From Dethiosulfovibrio sp. (GTDB taxonomy: Bacteria > Synergistota > Synergistia > Synergistales > Dethiosulfovibrionaceae), in contig JAQUTB010000129.1 of assembly GCA_028709985.1 (NCBI GenBank), positions 1 through 5,732 of the forward strand: a stretch of 5,732 nucleotides of DNA, in the 5' to 3' direction. Of this stretch, positions 5,459 to 5,732 are shown in pieces. A program made the translations under genes and the position numbers. The notes under the pieces were generated by a model, which was given only the letters and a program-made list of their open reading frames with translations, made no database searches and was not told the origin of the DNA. Each line of letters begins with the position of its first letter. The first letter of the stretch is position 1.

Positions 5459-5732
5459 TCGACTACTTTCCGGTTTTAGCCACAGAGAGGCTGGACCTTC
5501 GTGAGCTGGATGAGTCCCACGTCGACTCGCTCTACAGGGTTTGGACCGACCCTGCGGTTATAGAGTTCCTGGTTTTAGACCCCTTCGTAGAGGTCGCTCA
5601 GGCGATGGATATGATCTCCTTGCTCAGAGGTCTTTACCCGGATCAGGGCATTAGGTGGGCTATCGTCGAGAGGTCCAGTGGCTCGGTCGTCGGGACCTGT
5701 GGCTTTCACCGTCTGAGCTTGGAACATCATAG
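5449..5732 (+). CDS. GNAT-family N-acetyltransferase (partial, 3' end beyond window)
   Basis: Open from the ATG at 5449 to the window edge (94 codons) with no stop. The translation begins MALIDYFPVLATERLDLREL, the typical opening of RimJ/RimL-like acetyltransferases (ETERLxLRxL), then HVDSLYRVWTDPAVIEFL and a strand pair RWAIVERSSGSVVGTCGFHRL, matching the family's beta strands 2-4 (W-x-I-x-x...G-x-I-G-x-x-G). The acetyl-CoA binding loop would follow outside the window. The start lies in the last codons of gldA (10-base overlap); AGGA at 5440-5443 is 5 bases upstream. Members acetylate protein N-termini or small amines; the substrate cannot be read from this fragment. Confidence 0.8.
   Translation, partial: MALIDYFPVLATERLDLRELDESHVDSLYRVWTDPAVIEFLVLDPFVEVAQAMDMISLLRGLYPDQGIRWAIVERSSGSVVGTCGFHRLSLEHH

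Overview
The window holds most of an anaerobic (early cobalt insertion) cobalamin biosynthesis cluster on the minus strand, followed by a divergent plus-strand unit with a glycerol dehydrogenase and the start of an acetyltransferase gene. It is a dense bacterial sequence: genes overlap by a few bases, and there is no gene-free stretch over about 220 bases. The moderately high GC content, frequent AGG (Arg), ATA (Ile) and TCC/GGG codons, and protein style suggest a strict anaerobe such as a member of Synergistota (Dethiosulfovibrio-like). That placement is an inference from style, not a database match.

Minus strand, read right to left: cobO (corrinoid adenosyltransferase, 4200-3688) overlaps cbiA (cobyrinate a,c-diamide synthase, 3691-2312) by 4 bases. 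A 218-base gap follows. It contains a sigma70-type promoter whose -35 box includes the cbiA stop codon, then a compact cobalamin riboswitch aptamer (about 2272-2139), then a strong intrinsic terminator (2135-2106) and the cbiC ribosome binding site. After it come cbiC (2093-1461), cbiD (1464-331) and the 5' part of cbiE (352 to beyond the left edge), all translationally overlapping.

Plus strand: a 169-base divergent promoter region (4201-4369) carries two inverted repeats that share an ATGGATA word. It is followed by gldA (4370-5458) and, overlapping it by 10 bases, a GNAT-family acetyltransferase that runs off the right edge.

How the parts work together: CbiD, CbiE (with a CbiT outside or fused) and CbiC carry out C1 methylation, C5/C15 methylation and the final methyl shift that gives cobyrinate. 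CbiA amidates the a and c side chains, and CobO adenosylates the cobalt. CbiD marks the anaerobic route. The riboswitch-terminator should shut off cbiC-cbiD-cbiE when cobalamin is plentiful. cobO-cbiA lie upstream of it and show no riboswitch of their own, so the late amidation/adenosylation genes appear to be controlled separately.
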